In this document: positions 1 to 8,217 of the stretch, one piece after another
Position numbering within the stretch: position 1 is the stretch's first letter
Layout: each line of letters begins with the position of its first letter
Origin: Verrucomicrobiia bacterium
Lineage (GTDB): Bacteria; Verrucomicrobiota; Verrucomicrobiia; Limisphaerales; JAEYXS01
Direction: 5' to 3'
DNA: 64,000 bases
Assembly: GCA_036405135.1 (NCBI GenBank)
Contig: DASWYF010000013.1
Span: 186,001 to 250,000, forward strand
The notes under the pieces: generated by a model
Databases searched by the model: none
The model's input: the letters and a program-made list of their open reading frames with translations, nothing else
Told to the model about the DNA's origin: nothing
Translations under genes and position numbers: made by a program

Positions 1-32
1 CGGAGGCAAGCCTCCGCACTCCAAAGCAGGTA

Positions 33-57
33 AGAGCCTCCTCACGTCGGCTGCTAC
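33..57. repeat. Interspersed 25-bp extragenic repeat, copy 1
   Basis: A 25-bp sequence starting AGAGCCTCCTCACG and ending GGCTGCTAC. It recurs identically at 57620-57644, inside the phage-like element, and with three differences at 8152-8176. It lies just beyond the stop of the ceramidase-like gene. Function unknown; all three copies are extragenic. Confidence 0.8.
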
Positions 58-1478
58 TGTTTGAGCAGGTCCAACAGAGTCTCAGTGATCTTGGGGGCGG
101 CTTGGACTTCGAGGTAGCTGGATTTGGCGCGCCAGGTTTCGTAGCCGCCGAGTTCGTGGTGTTTCACGGTGGGGAGGTAGCCGTTGTAACCATTGGCGAG
201 GGAGACGGTGAAGGTTTGCTTCGCGGGGCTTTTTTCGCGCAGTTCGAGGCCGATCTCCACGAAGACTTCGCAAGGGATGGCGGTGATGCCGAGGTCCCCG
301 ATGCGCATGGCCTGCAAGATCGATTTCACTTCGGCAGGGTAATCGGCCATCTGGACGGTTTCGCGGGCGTAGATCTCTTCCATGGTGTCCATGCGCGGGA
401 GGCTGCGGGAGCGGGACATGATTTCTTTCGCACGGGTGACTTCTTCAGCATTGGGACGGCGCACGTCGAGGATGAGTTCTTTTTGTTTCACGCTGAGGGG
501 AACCCAGTCTTGGTATTGGATTTTCTTCAGGGCGGTCAGTGAGGCTTGCGCGACGGCGTCGGCGACGAGGCCGATCTGTTCGTAAGCAGCGCGCTTGGGA
601 GCGGGTTCGCGAAAGTTCACGTTGTTGATATTGCCGCTGGTGCCGTTGGAGAGGAGGGCGACGAAATCGGGTGAAGGGTTTTCGGCGGTGATGAGTTTCT
701 TCACGCGCTTGCAGAAGGCGCCGTAGTAATCCGCCGAGATATGGCCGCCACCGGTGCCGCCGACGTAGTGGAGGGAGTAGTTCGCATACAGGGCGATGGG
801 TTTGCCGTTGGTGCTGACGAGGGAGATGATGGAGACGACGGGATCAATGGGGCCGGAGGGTTCGATGAGGTCTTTGCTGGCACGCGGGGGATTCATCTTC
901 ACTTTGTCCACACCACCGAAGGGATTTTTGTAGAGGGCTTCGTTCTTCAGGAACCAACGACGGTTGAAGACTTGGTTGGGTTCCTCGGCAGAGGCCCAGC
1001 CGATGCGGGCGGGTTCGAGATTGTTCAAGGCGCGGCGAATGCCATCGGCGATGCGTTGCGCGAGGAATTTTCCATACTCAGCATCAGCATCGCTCTGAAA
1101 CACGCTGCCGCTCGTGGGCGCGGAATGGGTGTGGGTGGCGGACATCATCATGTTCTCCAGTGGCAGACCGGTGGCTTCATTCACCATCTTCTTGGCGGCA
1201 TCGAAGATTTCACGGGGGATCATGCAGCTATCGCACACGACGAGGACGAGCTTGGTCTGGCCGTCATCCAAGGCGAGGCAACGGGCGTGGAGTTCATCGT
1301 GGATGTGCGTGGCCTTGCCATCCTGCATGTTGCCGTTGATGGAGACGCCGAGGTGCGGCGTGATGTTGCTGGTGGCGGCTCCGGCGCGGAACTGGCGTTT
1401 GGGTGATACAGCGGGTTGGGCGAGTGCGGTGGTGATGAAGACGCAGATGGACAGTAGGATGAAGGAAAGGCGTTTCAT
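54..1478 (-). CDS. Secreted neutral/alkaline ceramidase-like protein
   Basis: 474 residues beginning with a clear signal peptide (MKRLSFILLSICVFITTALA, cleavage near AQP), so exported. The mature N-terminus reads RAGAATSNITP, followed by HDELHARCLALDDG and a metal-type SATHTHSAP motif near residue 115. This layout is typical of the 'neutral/alkaline non-lysosomal ceramidase' N-terminal family common in Verrucomicrobiota and Planctomycetota. That family hydrolyses the amide bond of ceramides, but most bacterial members annotated this way are uncharacterised, so the substrate is unknown. It lacks the C-terminal Ig-like domain of true ceramidases. It is divergent from the sulfatase cluster, across a 1-kb repeat-filled gap. 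Confidence 0.75.
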   Translation of the reverse strand: MKRLSFILLSICVFITTALAQPAVSPKRQFRAGAATSNITPHLGVSINGNMQDGKATHIHDELHARCLALDDGQTKLVLVVCDSCMIPREIFDAAKKMVNEATGLPLENMMMSATHTHSAPTSGSVFQSDADAEYGKFLAQRIADGIRRALNNLEPARIGWASAEEPNQVFNRRWFLKNEALYKNPFGGVDKVKMNPPRASKDLIEPSGPIDPVVSIISLVSTNGKPIALYANYSLHYVGGTGGGHISADYYGAFCKRVKKLITAENPSPDFVALLSNGTSGNINNVNFREPAPKRAAYEQIGLVADAVAQASLTALKKIQYQDWVPLSVKQKELILDVRRPNAEEVTRAKEIMSRSRSLPRMDTMEEIYARETVQMADYPAEVKSILQAMRIGDLGITAIPCEVFVEIGLELREKSPAKQTFTVSLANGYNGYLPTVKHHELGGYETWRAKSSYLEVQAAPKITETLLDLLKQ

Positions 1479-1593
1479 GGAGGGAGTTTAGGGAACTGAT
1501 GGAGAAATGTCTAATGACGAAATCCGAATGACGAAGGAATGAGCAATGACGAATGACCCATGAAATGGTTTTGCTACGTCGGACGTTCTCGGA

Positions 1594-1614
1594 CTGCCGG
1601 CTAGAATCCGGCAG
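1594..1614. repeat. GC-rich hairpin repeat (CTGCCGG...CCGGCAG), copy 1
   Basis: A 21-bp unit with 7-bp arms CTGCCGG/CCGGCAG and a 7-nt loop, usually followed by CACG. Further copies lie at 11379-11399, 23850-23870 (inverted) and 23969-23989, all extragenic. This is a REP-like interspersed palindrome of the host genome. Confidence 0.8.
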
Positions 1615-2387
1615 CACGGGGCGTCTGGTTTCATCGCTCTGGTTCGTAAGAAATGCGACAATTTTGTCTCCATGGAGCGCACCGAGCGCACCGAGCGCAC
1701 CGAAGACTAACGGAGGATCAAATAATCTGGCAGGATGCAGCCATGAAATTGAAATTTTGTTCGAGAATAGCGGGGAATAGTGAGGTTAAGGATAACGGTG
1801 GTTCACAGGAAAGGGCAGGGTGGGCGCGTGAGGAGGAATTCAGAATGAAGAAGCCGAAGTTCGGCCTCCCGAGAATGAAGAAAAGGGCGAACGGAAAACT
1901 TTTTGTGTGAACGCATTGGAACGTAGTGGAACGCAAGGTTAGCGGCGGACGAACGGTTCTGTCAGGGTTACTGGCGTGATAGGGAGAATTTTGTCTCCAT
2001 ATAGCGCAGGTAGCGCATATAGGCCTCACGGCGAGGATTGAGGTGTGACAGGATGACGGCATGAGAAAGGCGCGATTTTGTGCCGATATAGTCGATATAG
2101 CCGATGTAGTGATAACGGGAGTCGGTTTGGAGTGGTATGAGTGGAGGTATGAACAACGAGATGGAACAGGAGAAAGCAGAGGGAACGGAGGGTGGCTGGG
2201 GCCATGGAATGTTGCTGACGGTGGCGGGGCGGAGGGGCATGATGCGGCAGTTCACCGAAACCTTTAGGCCGTGCCCGGCGTCATTACTCAGGAGCCAAGT
2301 CATGAATATGGGGAATCAACGAAATCAAATGAGAGACGGTCTGAGATGGGCGGGTGTGAGTGTCAGCCTGTTTGGGGTACGTCAGGC

Positions 2388-2534
2388 ATTCTCACCCCTC
2401 ACCCCGGCCCAAAGCGGTGGGGGGAAACATCGAACATCCTACGTTCAACATCCAACTTCCAAAGATGGGGGCACCCCTCATCCTCAATCCTTCTCCCCTG
2501 CCGAAGTTCGGCTTCCCACAAGGGGAGAAGGAGG
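2388..2534. repeat. Composite interspersed repeat upstream of sulfatase
   Basis: Contains CTCACCCCTCACCCCGGCCC, a CATCGAACATCC...CAACATCC block like the one at 58527-58565, and TCCCCTGCCGAAGTTCGGCT followed by GGGGAGAAGGAGG. Related sequence occurs at 4178-4232, 19266-19306 and 29394-29441. The block is open in the sulfatase frame, so automatic gene calling would wrongly extend the protein upstream. Confidence 0.7.
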
Positions 2535-2559
2535 ATATTTGGCGTCTGCGGTCAATCAT

Positions 2560-4110
2560 GTGCGTTTTTGGTGTTTTGCAGTATTGCTGGCTTTTCTGAT
2601 GGGGCTGTCGGGCAAGGTGCAGGCGGCGGAGACGCGGCCGAATGTGCTGTTCATCATCTTTGATGATTGGGGGTGGCAGCATGCGGGGGCGTATGGTTGT
2701 GATTGGGTGAAGACGCCGAATTTTGATCGGATCGCGAAGGAAGGGATCTTGTTCAAGAATGCGTTCACGTCGAATCCGAAGTGCAGTCCGTGTCGCGCGA
2801 GCATTCTGACGGGGCGCAATACTTGGCAACTGGAGGAGGCGGTGAGTCATAATGGGTTGTTTCCGTCCAAGTTCGCGGTGTATCCGGATCTGCTGGAGGC
2901 GGCGGGCTATACGGTGGGGTTGACAGGGAAGGGTTGGGGGCCGGGTGATTTCAAGAGCACGGGGTTCAAGCGGAATCCGGCGGGACCGTCGTTTGATACG
3001 CACAAGATGGCGGAGGTGCCGGCGAGTGCGATCGGTCGGAATGATTACTCGAAGAACTTTGAGGCGTTCCTGGCGCAGCGGCCCAAGGACAAGCCGTTCA
3101 GTTTCTGGATGGGATTTCAGGAGCCGCATCGGGCGTATGAACTGAACTCGGGTGTGCGGTTGGGGAAGAAGTTGGAGGAGGTGAAGGTGCCCGCTTATCT
3201 GCCGGATACGCCGGTGGTGCGGGGGGATCTGGCAGATTACGCGATCGAGGTGGAGTATGCGGACGCGCATATCGGCAAGGCGTTGCAGGCGCTCGAAGCG
3301 GTGGGTGAGCTGGAGAATACGCTGATCATCGTGACGTCGGATCATGGGATGCCGTTTCCGTATGTGAAGGGGCAGATCCATGAGGATGGGTTTCATCTGC
3401 CGCTGGCGATGCGCTGGGGCAAGGGGATCAAGCCGGGGCGCGTGGTGGAGGATTTCATCAATGTGCGGGATTTTGCGCCGACATATCTGGAGTTGGCGGG
3501 GGTGAAGGTGCATCCGCAGATGACGGGCAAAAGTCTTACTAAGATTCTGCGCTCGGAGAAATCAGGGCAGATCGAGGCGGAGCGGAGTGTGATGCTGGTG
3601 GGGAAGGAACGGCATGATCTGGGGCGGCCGAATGATTGGGGTTATCCGGTGCGAGCCTTGCGCACGAAGGAGTATCTGTATGTGCATAACTATCATCCGG
3701 AGCGCTGGCCGGTGGGGAATCCGGAGACGGATTTCGGGAATTGCGATCCGGGTCCGAGCAAGGAAGTGATCAAGATGTTGGGCGGATATTATTACGAGCT
3801 GTGTTTCGGCAAGCGGTTGCCGGATGAGTTGTATCGGTTGACGGATGATCCGGAGTGCGTGCGGAATCTGGCGAATGACACGGCGTTCCAACCGGTCATG
3901 GAGGATATGCAGTATCGCATGCGGAACATGTTGCTGGCGGAGCAGGATCCACGGGCGTTGGGGAATGGGGCGATCTTTGATGCGTACAAGTACACGGCGG
4001 GTCGGCAGAAGGCGTATGATACGTGGCTGAAAGCGCAGGAGCCGAAGCTGGAGGAGATGATGAAGGCGAAGGCGGCGGAGGAGCCGAAGGGGAAGAAAAA
4101 GAAGCAGTGA
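2560..4110 (+). CDS. Secreted sulfatase (N-sulfoglucosamine sulfohydrolase-like)
   Basis: Formylglycine-dependent sulfatase that removes sulfate esters or N-sulfates from polysaccharides or glycans. From the GTG at 2560 it is about 516 residues: hydrophobic signal (FWCFAVLLAFLMGLSG), then RPNVLFIIFDDWGW with metal-binding D35/D36, then catalytic C75-S-P-C-R79 followed by ASILTGR. CxPxR is the motif recognised by formylglycine-generating enzyme. TSDHG near residue 265 is the second metal site. The frame stays open to 2137, but that stretch is interspersed repeat. A TTG at 2539, 4 nt after AAGGAGG, is an alternative start. The short CSPCRAS context resembles heparan N-sulfatases; substrate not determined. 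First gene of a rightward cluster ending at 8063. Confidence 0.88.
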   Translation: MRFWCFAVLLAFLMGLSGKVQAAETRPNVLFIIFDDWGWQHAGAYGCDWVKTPNFDRIAKEGILFKNAFTSNPKCSPCRASILTGRNTWQLEEAVSHNGLFPSKFAVYPDLLEAAGYTVGLTGKGWGPGDFKSTGFKRNPAGPSFDTHKMAEVPASAIGRNDYSKNFEAFLAQRPKDKPFSFWMGFQEPHRAYELNSGVRLGKKLEEVKVPAYLPDTPVVRGDLADYAIEVEYADAHIGKALQALEAVGELENTLIIVTSDHGMPFPYVKGQIHEDGFHLPLAMRWGKGIKPGRVVEDFINVRDFAPTYLELAGVKVHPQMTGKSLTKILRSEKSGQIEAERSVMLVGKERHDLGRPNDWGYPVRALRTKEYLYVHNYHPERWPVGNPETDFGNCDPGPSKEVIKMLGGYYYELCFGKRLPDELYRLTDDPECVRNLANDTAFQPVMEDMQYRMRNMLLAEQDPRALGNGAIFDAYKYTAGRQKAYDTWLKAQEPKLEEMMKAKAAEEPKGKKKKQ

Positions 4111-4177
4111 GATAAAAGAAGAAGATGAACACTCCTGGCAATCGAAAGCAGCGAACGATGTTGAGATCTGTGATGTT

Positions 4178-4232
4178 TTCTCACCCCTCACCGTCGGTCC
4201 CTCTCCCCGTTGAGGGGCGAGGGAGGTCTGCC
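4178..4232. repeat. Interspersed CTCACCCCTCACC repeat
   Basis: Reads CTCACCCCTCACCGTCGG then CCTCTCCCCGTTGAGGGGCG with inverted internal symmetry. It is followed by a GCGGCCGACTGAGGACAG block (about 4275-4315) that recurs in variant form near 12635-12665. It sits between the two sulfatase genes. Confidence 0.65.
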
Positions 4233-4325
4233 GAAGCCGTCATTGAGACCTGCGGCGATTTGTGCGTGCAGGTGCTTCGGCGGCGGCCGACTGAGGACAG
4301 CCGGCCCTACCTTGTTGGCTTGCGG

Positions 4326-6305
4326 ATGCTGGCGGCGATTGCGGTGTTCACTTTGATGCTCGGGGCCGTGAATGCACAAGCTGCGACAGGTGAACAGCCG
4401 AATGTGGTTTTGTTCCTGGTGGATGATATGGGGTGGATGGATTCGGGGGCTTACGGGAGCAAGTATTACGAGACGCCGAACATTGATAAATTCGCGAAGC
4501 GAGCGATGAGGTTCACGAACGCGTATTCGCAGCCGCTATGTTCGCCCACGCGGGCGAGTATTTTGACGGGGCAGTATTCGGCGCGTCATGGCATCACCAG
4601 CGCCACGGGGCATCAGCCACCGCAACCGGCGGGGCATAAGTTCATCGCGGAGGCGGGACCGGCAAATCAGGCGATGCTGTTGCCGGAGAGCAAAAACTTT
4701 TTTGAGCCGTCACAGGTCACGCTGGCGGAGACATTGAAAACAGCGGGGTATCGCACAGCGCATATCGGGAAGTGGCATTTGGGACTGACGCAACCGCATT
4801 GGCCGGAGCAGCAGGGATTTGATGTCACGTTTCATTGTCATCCTGACCCAGGCCCGCCGGGTGAGTATTTCTCGCCTTATGGAGTGAAGCCGGTGGGCGT
4901 TCCAGGCGGGCGCAATAAAGTGGGCAATATCACGGACGGGCCGGAGGGCGAATACATCGTGGACCGGCAGGCGACGGAGGCGGTGAAATTCATCCAGGGC
5001 AGCAAGGGCGGGCCGTTTTACTTGAACCTCTGGTGCTACGGTGTACACGGGCCTTGGGGGCATAAGGAGGAATACACGAAGTATTTTGCGACGAAGAAAG
5101 ACCCGACGGGGCGGCAGGGAAATCCGATCATGGCATCCATGCTGAAAAGTGTGGACGAATGCTTCGGGCGGATCGTGGATGAATTGGAGAAGCAGGGTGT
5201 GGCGGACAACACGGTCATCATCTTCTACTCGGACAATGGCGGGAATGTGCACAGCAATGTGCCCGCCACGGCGAAGACCGCCAAGGCGGAGAAGAGCAAG
5301 AGCGAGCTGCTGACGGACTGGCGCAAATGGGCGGGAGACAAACCGCCGACTATGAACACGCCGTTGCGCGATGGGAAAGGCACGCTCTATGAGGGCGGCA
5401 CGCGAGTGCCGCTGATGTGGGCGTGGGCGGGGAAAATCAAGCCGGGCACGATGAGTGAGGCCATCGTGGGGCCGATTGACGTGTATCCGACGGTGATTGA
5501 TCTGCTGGGCATCAAGAAGCCGGCTCAACAAGTGATGGACGGGGTGAGTTATGCGAAGGTGTTGAAGGGCGAGGGCAACTTGGAGCGCAAAGCGTATTTC
5601 AATTATCACCCACATGCGGGAGCGAATCGTGCAGGCGGTGTGTGGGTGCGGAGCGGGGATTTCAAACTGCTGCGGTGGTTTGGAAATCCGAATACGCATG
5701 AACTCTACAATCTGCGCGAGGATATCAGTGAGGCGAAAAACTTGGCGGAGGCGATGCCGGAGAAGGTGAAGGAGTTGAGCGCGTTGATCGATGGTTTTTT
5801 GAAGCACACGGGAGCGACATATCCGAGGCCGAATCCGGCTTATGCGGCGAAGCCTGCGGTGCCTGCGAAACCAGTGGCGGCGGATGATCTGCAAGGGTGG
5901 GTGCCGAAGGCGGTGAAGACATCGTTCAAGGACGGGGCATTGCATATCGAAGCGGATGGGCGTAATCCGTTCATTGCAACAGCACGGTTGGCGGCGTTGA
6001 AGTATGAAGGGGCGGTGAAGTTGAATCTGCGTTTACGCAGCGTCCAAGGGGGCGAGGGGAAGGTGCAATGGCGCACGACGGAGCAGGAGACGTTTCCGGC
6101 GGATGGGCAGGTCGTGACGTTTAAGGTGCCAGGTGGTGCGGGCTGGAATGAAGTGCCGGTGGCTTTGCCGGTAAGTGGGTCGATCGCTCATATGCGAGTC
6201 TATCTGCCCGCGCAGAATGGACCTGTGGACGTGGACTGGATACAGCTTGCGCCCGTAGAGAAGGGGAAAGGGATGACGTGGGATTTCGGTGGAGTGGTGA
6301 AATGA
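4326..6305 (+). CDS. Secreted type I sulfatase with C-terminal beta-sandwich extension
   Basis: About 659 residues from ATG 4326. Signal peptide MLAAIAVFTLMLGAVNAQA, then QPNVVLFLVDDMGW (D33/D34 metal ligands), C72-S-P-T-R76-ASILTGQ (formylglycine site), HIGKWHLG near residue 145 and YSDNGGN near 305 (second metal site). It ends the sulfatase fold with a NLAEAMPEKVKEL tail. The last ~150 residues, after an Ala/Pro-rich linker (AKPAVPAKPVA), look like an extra all-beta domain, perhaps carbohydrate-binding (inference). The open frame upstream to 4125 is repeat read-through. The stop overlaps the next ATG (ATGA), so the two are probably co-translated. Arylsulfatase A-like; substrate unknown. Confidence 0.88.
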   Translation: MLAAIAVFTLMLGAVNAQAATGEQPNVVLFLVDDMGWMDSGAYGSKYYETPNIDKFAKRAMRFTNAYSQPLCSPTRASILTGQYSARHGITSATGHQPPQPAGHKFIAEAGPANQAMLLPESKNFFEPSQVTLAETLKTAGYRTAHIGKWHLGLTQPHWPEQQGFDVTFHCHPDPGPPGEYFSPYGVKPVGVPGGRNKVGNITDGPEGEYIVDRQATEAVKFIQGSKGGPFYLNLWCYGVHGPWGHKEEYTKYFATKKDPTGRQGNPIMASMLKSVDECFGRIVDELEKQGVADNTVIIFYSDNGGNVHSNVPATAKTAKAEKSKSELLTDWRKWAGDKPPTMNTPLRDGKGTLYEGGTRVPLMWAWAGKIKPGTMSEAIVGPIDVYPTVIDLLGIKKPAQQVMDGVSYAKVLKGEGNLERKAYFNYHPHAGANRAGGVWVRSGDFKLLRWFGNPNTHELYNLREDISEAKNLAEAMPEKVKELSALIDGFLKHTGATYPRPNPAYAAKPAVPAKPVAADDLQGWVPKAVKTSFKDGALHIEADGRNPFIATARLAALKYEGAVKLNLRLRSVQGGEGKVQWRTTEQETFPADGQVVTFKVPGGAGWNEVPVALPVSGSIAHMRVYLPAQNGPVDVDWIQLAPVEKGKGMTWDFGGVVK

Positions 6306-6952
6306 ATATAACCGAAGATAATATGAGAAATCTATTCAAGATGGCGGTGGTAGCGGTGGTGTTCGCCGCAGTGAACGTGAATGCGGCGACGTTGGTGGAG
6401 GATCAATTCGATTCGCCGAAGAAGGAGGGGCGCGATCTGGCGGCGAATCGCGGCGACTGGAAGATCGAGAAGGGGGTTGCGACGGTGACGCAGGACGACA
6501 AGCTCTACGAGAAGAACAAGAATCATGGGCCGATCATGTGGTATGACGCGAAGTTCAAGGACGCGACGATCCGGTTCGCTTATAAGGCGGAGAAAGCGAA
6601 GCAGTTCGTGTTCACGCTGAACGATGACAAGGGGCATGTGTTCCGGTTCATCCAGAGCACGAACGGTCTTTCGGTGCGGACGTGGCTGGTGCAGGGCAAG
6701 GAGGGGAAGCCGGTGGAATTGATCGCGAAGGGGACGAAGACACCGACGTTGCCGGAAGGTAAATGGGTGGAGGCGGTGGTGAAGTTCGACGGGAAGAAGT
6801 GCGAACTGACGTTGGGAGATTTCAAACAGACGTTCGAGCATGAGGCGATCGCGAAGGAGAAGACGAAGATGGGATTGGGGTTTGCTTTTGGGACCTTGTC
6901 GGTGAAGGACGTGAAAATCGAAACGGTAGCCAAGACGGCGGCGATACAGTAG
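6302..6952 (+). CDS. Small secreted beta-sandwich protein (DUF1080/LamG-like)
   Basis: 216 residues from ATG 6302, which overlaps the sulfatase stop as ATGA; an internal ATG at 6323 would start directly with the signal peptide MRNLFKMAVVAVVFAAVNVNA. The mature part has alternating strands with features such as GDWKIEKGVATVTQ, KDATIRFAYKAEKAKQFVFTLND and WVEAVVKFDGKKCELTLGD. This pattern resembles concanavalin-like 3-keto-disaccharide hydrolase (DUF1080) or LamG folds, which are common beside sulfatases in PVC bacteria. No catalytic residues are recognised. It is probably co-expressed with the sulfatases and esterase in glycan use. Confidence 0.7.
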   Translation: MNITEDNMRNLFKMAVVAVVFAAVNVNAATLVEDQFDSPKKEGRDLAANRGDWKIEKGVATVTQDDKLYEKNKNHGPIMWYDAKFKDATIRFAYKAEKAKQFVFTLNDDKGHVFRFIQSTNGLSVRTWLVQGKEGKPVELIAKGTKTPTLPEGKWVEAVVKFDGKKCELTLGDFKQTFEHEAIAKEKTKMGLGFAFGTLSVKDVKIETVAKTAAIQ

Positions 6953-6968
6953 AAGAGGGAAATCCCTT

Positions 6969-8063
6969 ATGAAATCATTGATCGTGAATGGTGGTGTGGC
7001 GTTGGTATTGGCGCTGTTTTCCGCAGGGCAGGCGATTGCGGCGGATTTGGGGGCGTTGACACCGGAGCGGTTGGAGGAATTGCGGAAGCGTTATCCGGAA
7101 GCGGATTTGAACAAGGACGGCAAGCTGACGGTGGAGGAGGGAATGGCGTATTACACGCAGCGGACGAAGAAGAGTTCACCGACAACGAACAGCAAGTTGC
7201 CGAAGGCGGATTTCGCGAACGTAAAGTATGGGCCGCACGCGCGGAATGTGCTGGATATCTGGCAGGCGAAATCGGACAAGCCGACGCCGCTGGTGGTATT
7301 CATCCATGGTGGTGGATTTCGCGGCGGCGATAAGTCCGGTGCGAGTGCGGACATGATCAAGGCGTGCCATGAAAACGGCGTGTCCTACATGTCCATCAGC
7401 TATCGCTTCCTGCCGGATGCGCCGGTGCAGGACATCATGAGGGACTGCGCGCGGGCGATCCAGTTCGTGCGTTACAAGGCGAAGGAATACAGCATCGATC
7501 CGAAACGGATCGCGTCGTATGGCAGTTCGGCGGGCGCGGGGACATCGGTGTGGCTGGCGGTGCATGATGATCTGGCGGATCCAAAGAGCGAGGATCCGGT
7601 GTTGCGCGAGTCGTCGCGTTTGACGGCGGCGGGTTCGCTGAACGGACAGGCGACGTATGACTTGATCGAGTGGGAGGAGAAGATCGGGAAGTTCAAGGCG
7701 GATTGGTCAAGCGATCTGGAGGCGCAGGCGTTTTATCATCTGAAATCGCGCGAGGAAGTGGATGGCGAGAAGGGCCAGAAGATCCGGGCGGACGTGAGTA
7801 TGCTGAAGCTGGTGAGCAAGGGTGATGCGCCGGTGTTCATCTATTGCGCGAATGAGGGCGGTGAGCCGAAGGACCGCAATCATCTGCTGCATCATCCGAA
7901 GCACGCGACGGTGCTTAAGGAGTATTGTGACAAGGCGGGCGTGTCGGCGGAGATGTTCTTGATCAAGGCGGAGCCGAAGACGACGGGTAATTACAGCGAG
8001 GCGATGCGGAAGTTTTTCTTCAAGCATCTGGGGGTGGAGACGAAGGTGGCGAAGGGGGAGTAG
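6969..8063 (+). CDS. Secreted alpha/beta-hydrolase esterase with N-terminal EF-hand
   Basis: 364 residues. Signal peptide (residues 1-25, ending AIAA), then one EF-hand-like calcium loop D46-LNKDGKLTVE-E57, then an alpha/beta-hydrolase fold. The oxyanion motif HGGGF is at 113-117 and the nucleophile elbow GSSAG has Ser187. HGGG plus GxSxG is the hormone-sensitive-lipase/carbohydrate-esterase pattern, so it probably removes acyl groups from a glycan or small ester in the periplasm. Start ATG 6969 follows GGGAAATCCCTT, a weak ribosome site. Last gene of the cluster; a strong hairpin follows. Confidence 0.82.
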   Translation: MKSLIVNGGVALVLALFSAGQAIAADLGALTPERLEELRKRYPEADLNKDGKLTVEEGMAYYTQRTKKSSPTTNSKLPKADFANVKYGPHARNVLDIWQAKSDKPTPLVVFIHGGGFRGGDKSGASADMIKACHENGVSYMSISYRFLPDAPVQDIMRDCARAIQFVRYKAKEYSIDPKRIASYGSSAGAGTSVWLAVHDDLADPKSEDPVLRESSRLTAAGSLNGQATYDLIEWEEKIGKFKADWSSDLEAQAFYHLKSREEVDGEKGQKIRADVSMLKLVSKGDAPVFIYCANEGGEPKDRNHLLHHPKHATVLKEYCDKAGVSAEMFLIKAEPKTTGNYSEAMRKFFFKHLGVETKVAKGE

Positions 8064-8111
8064 GGAAGGTTGGCCGCAAAAGGCACAAGAGGCGCAAAGA
8101 TGGAGATATGA

Positions 8112-8138
8112 AAAATCCGCGTTGGTAACGCGGATTTT
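8112..8138. terminator. Bidirectional hairpin terminator between convergent genes
   Basis: Perfect 10-bp stem AAAATCCGCG / CGCGGATTTT with a 7-nt loop (TTGGTAA). It lies between the esterase (plus) and argH (minus), with A-rich and T-rich flanks. It fits an intrinsic terminator usable from both sides. Confidence 0.8.
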
Positions 8139-8151
8139 CAGTGGAGATGTT

Positions 8152-8176
8152 AGAGCCTCGTTACCTCGGCTGCTAC
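8152..8176. repeat. Interspersed 25-bp repeat, variant copy
   Basis: Matches the 25-bp repeat at 33-57 and 57620-57644 at 22 of 25 positions and ends in GGCTGCTAC. A GCCGATTCGGAAATCGGCGC palindrome follows at about 8192-8211. Confidence 0.7.
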
Positions 8177-8217
8177 ATAACGGGAGGGGTACGCCGATTC
8201 GGAAATCGGCGCTCCGC

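Larger units (their letters stand above)
1479..2538. other. Repeat-rich intergenic region without a convincing gene
   Basis: About 1 kb between divergent genes. It holds a run of GAATGACGAA-type repeats (1505-1555), a GC hairpin repeat (1594-1614), a 9-bp tandem GAGCGCACC x3 (1675-1701), a partially similar ATTTTGTCTCCAT block near 1660 and 1988, and GATATAG-type tandem units (2086-2112). From 2388 a composite repeat runs into the sulfatase gene. Open frames here show no family features and mainly read through repeats. Promoters for both flanking genes must lie here, but I cannot point to one. Confidence 0.6.
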
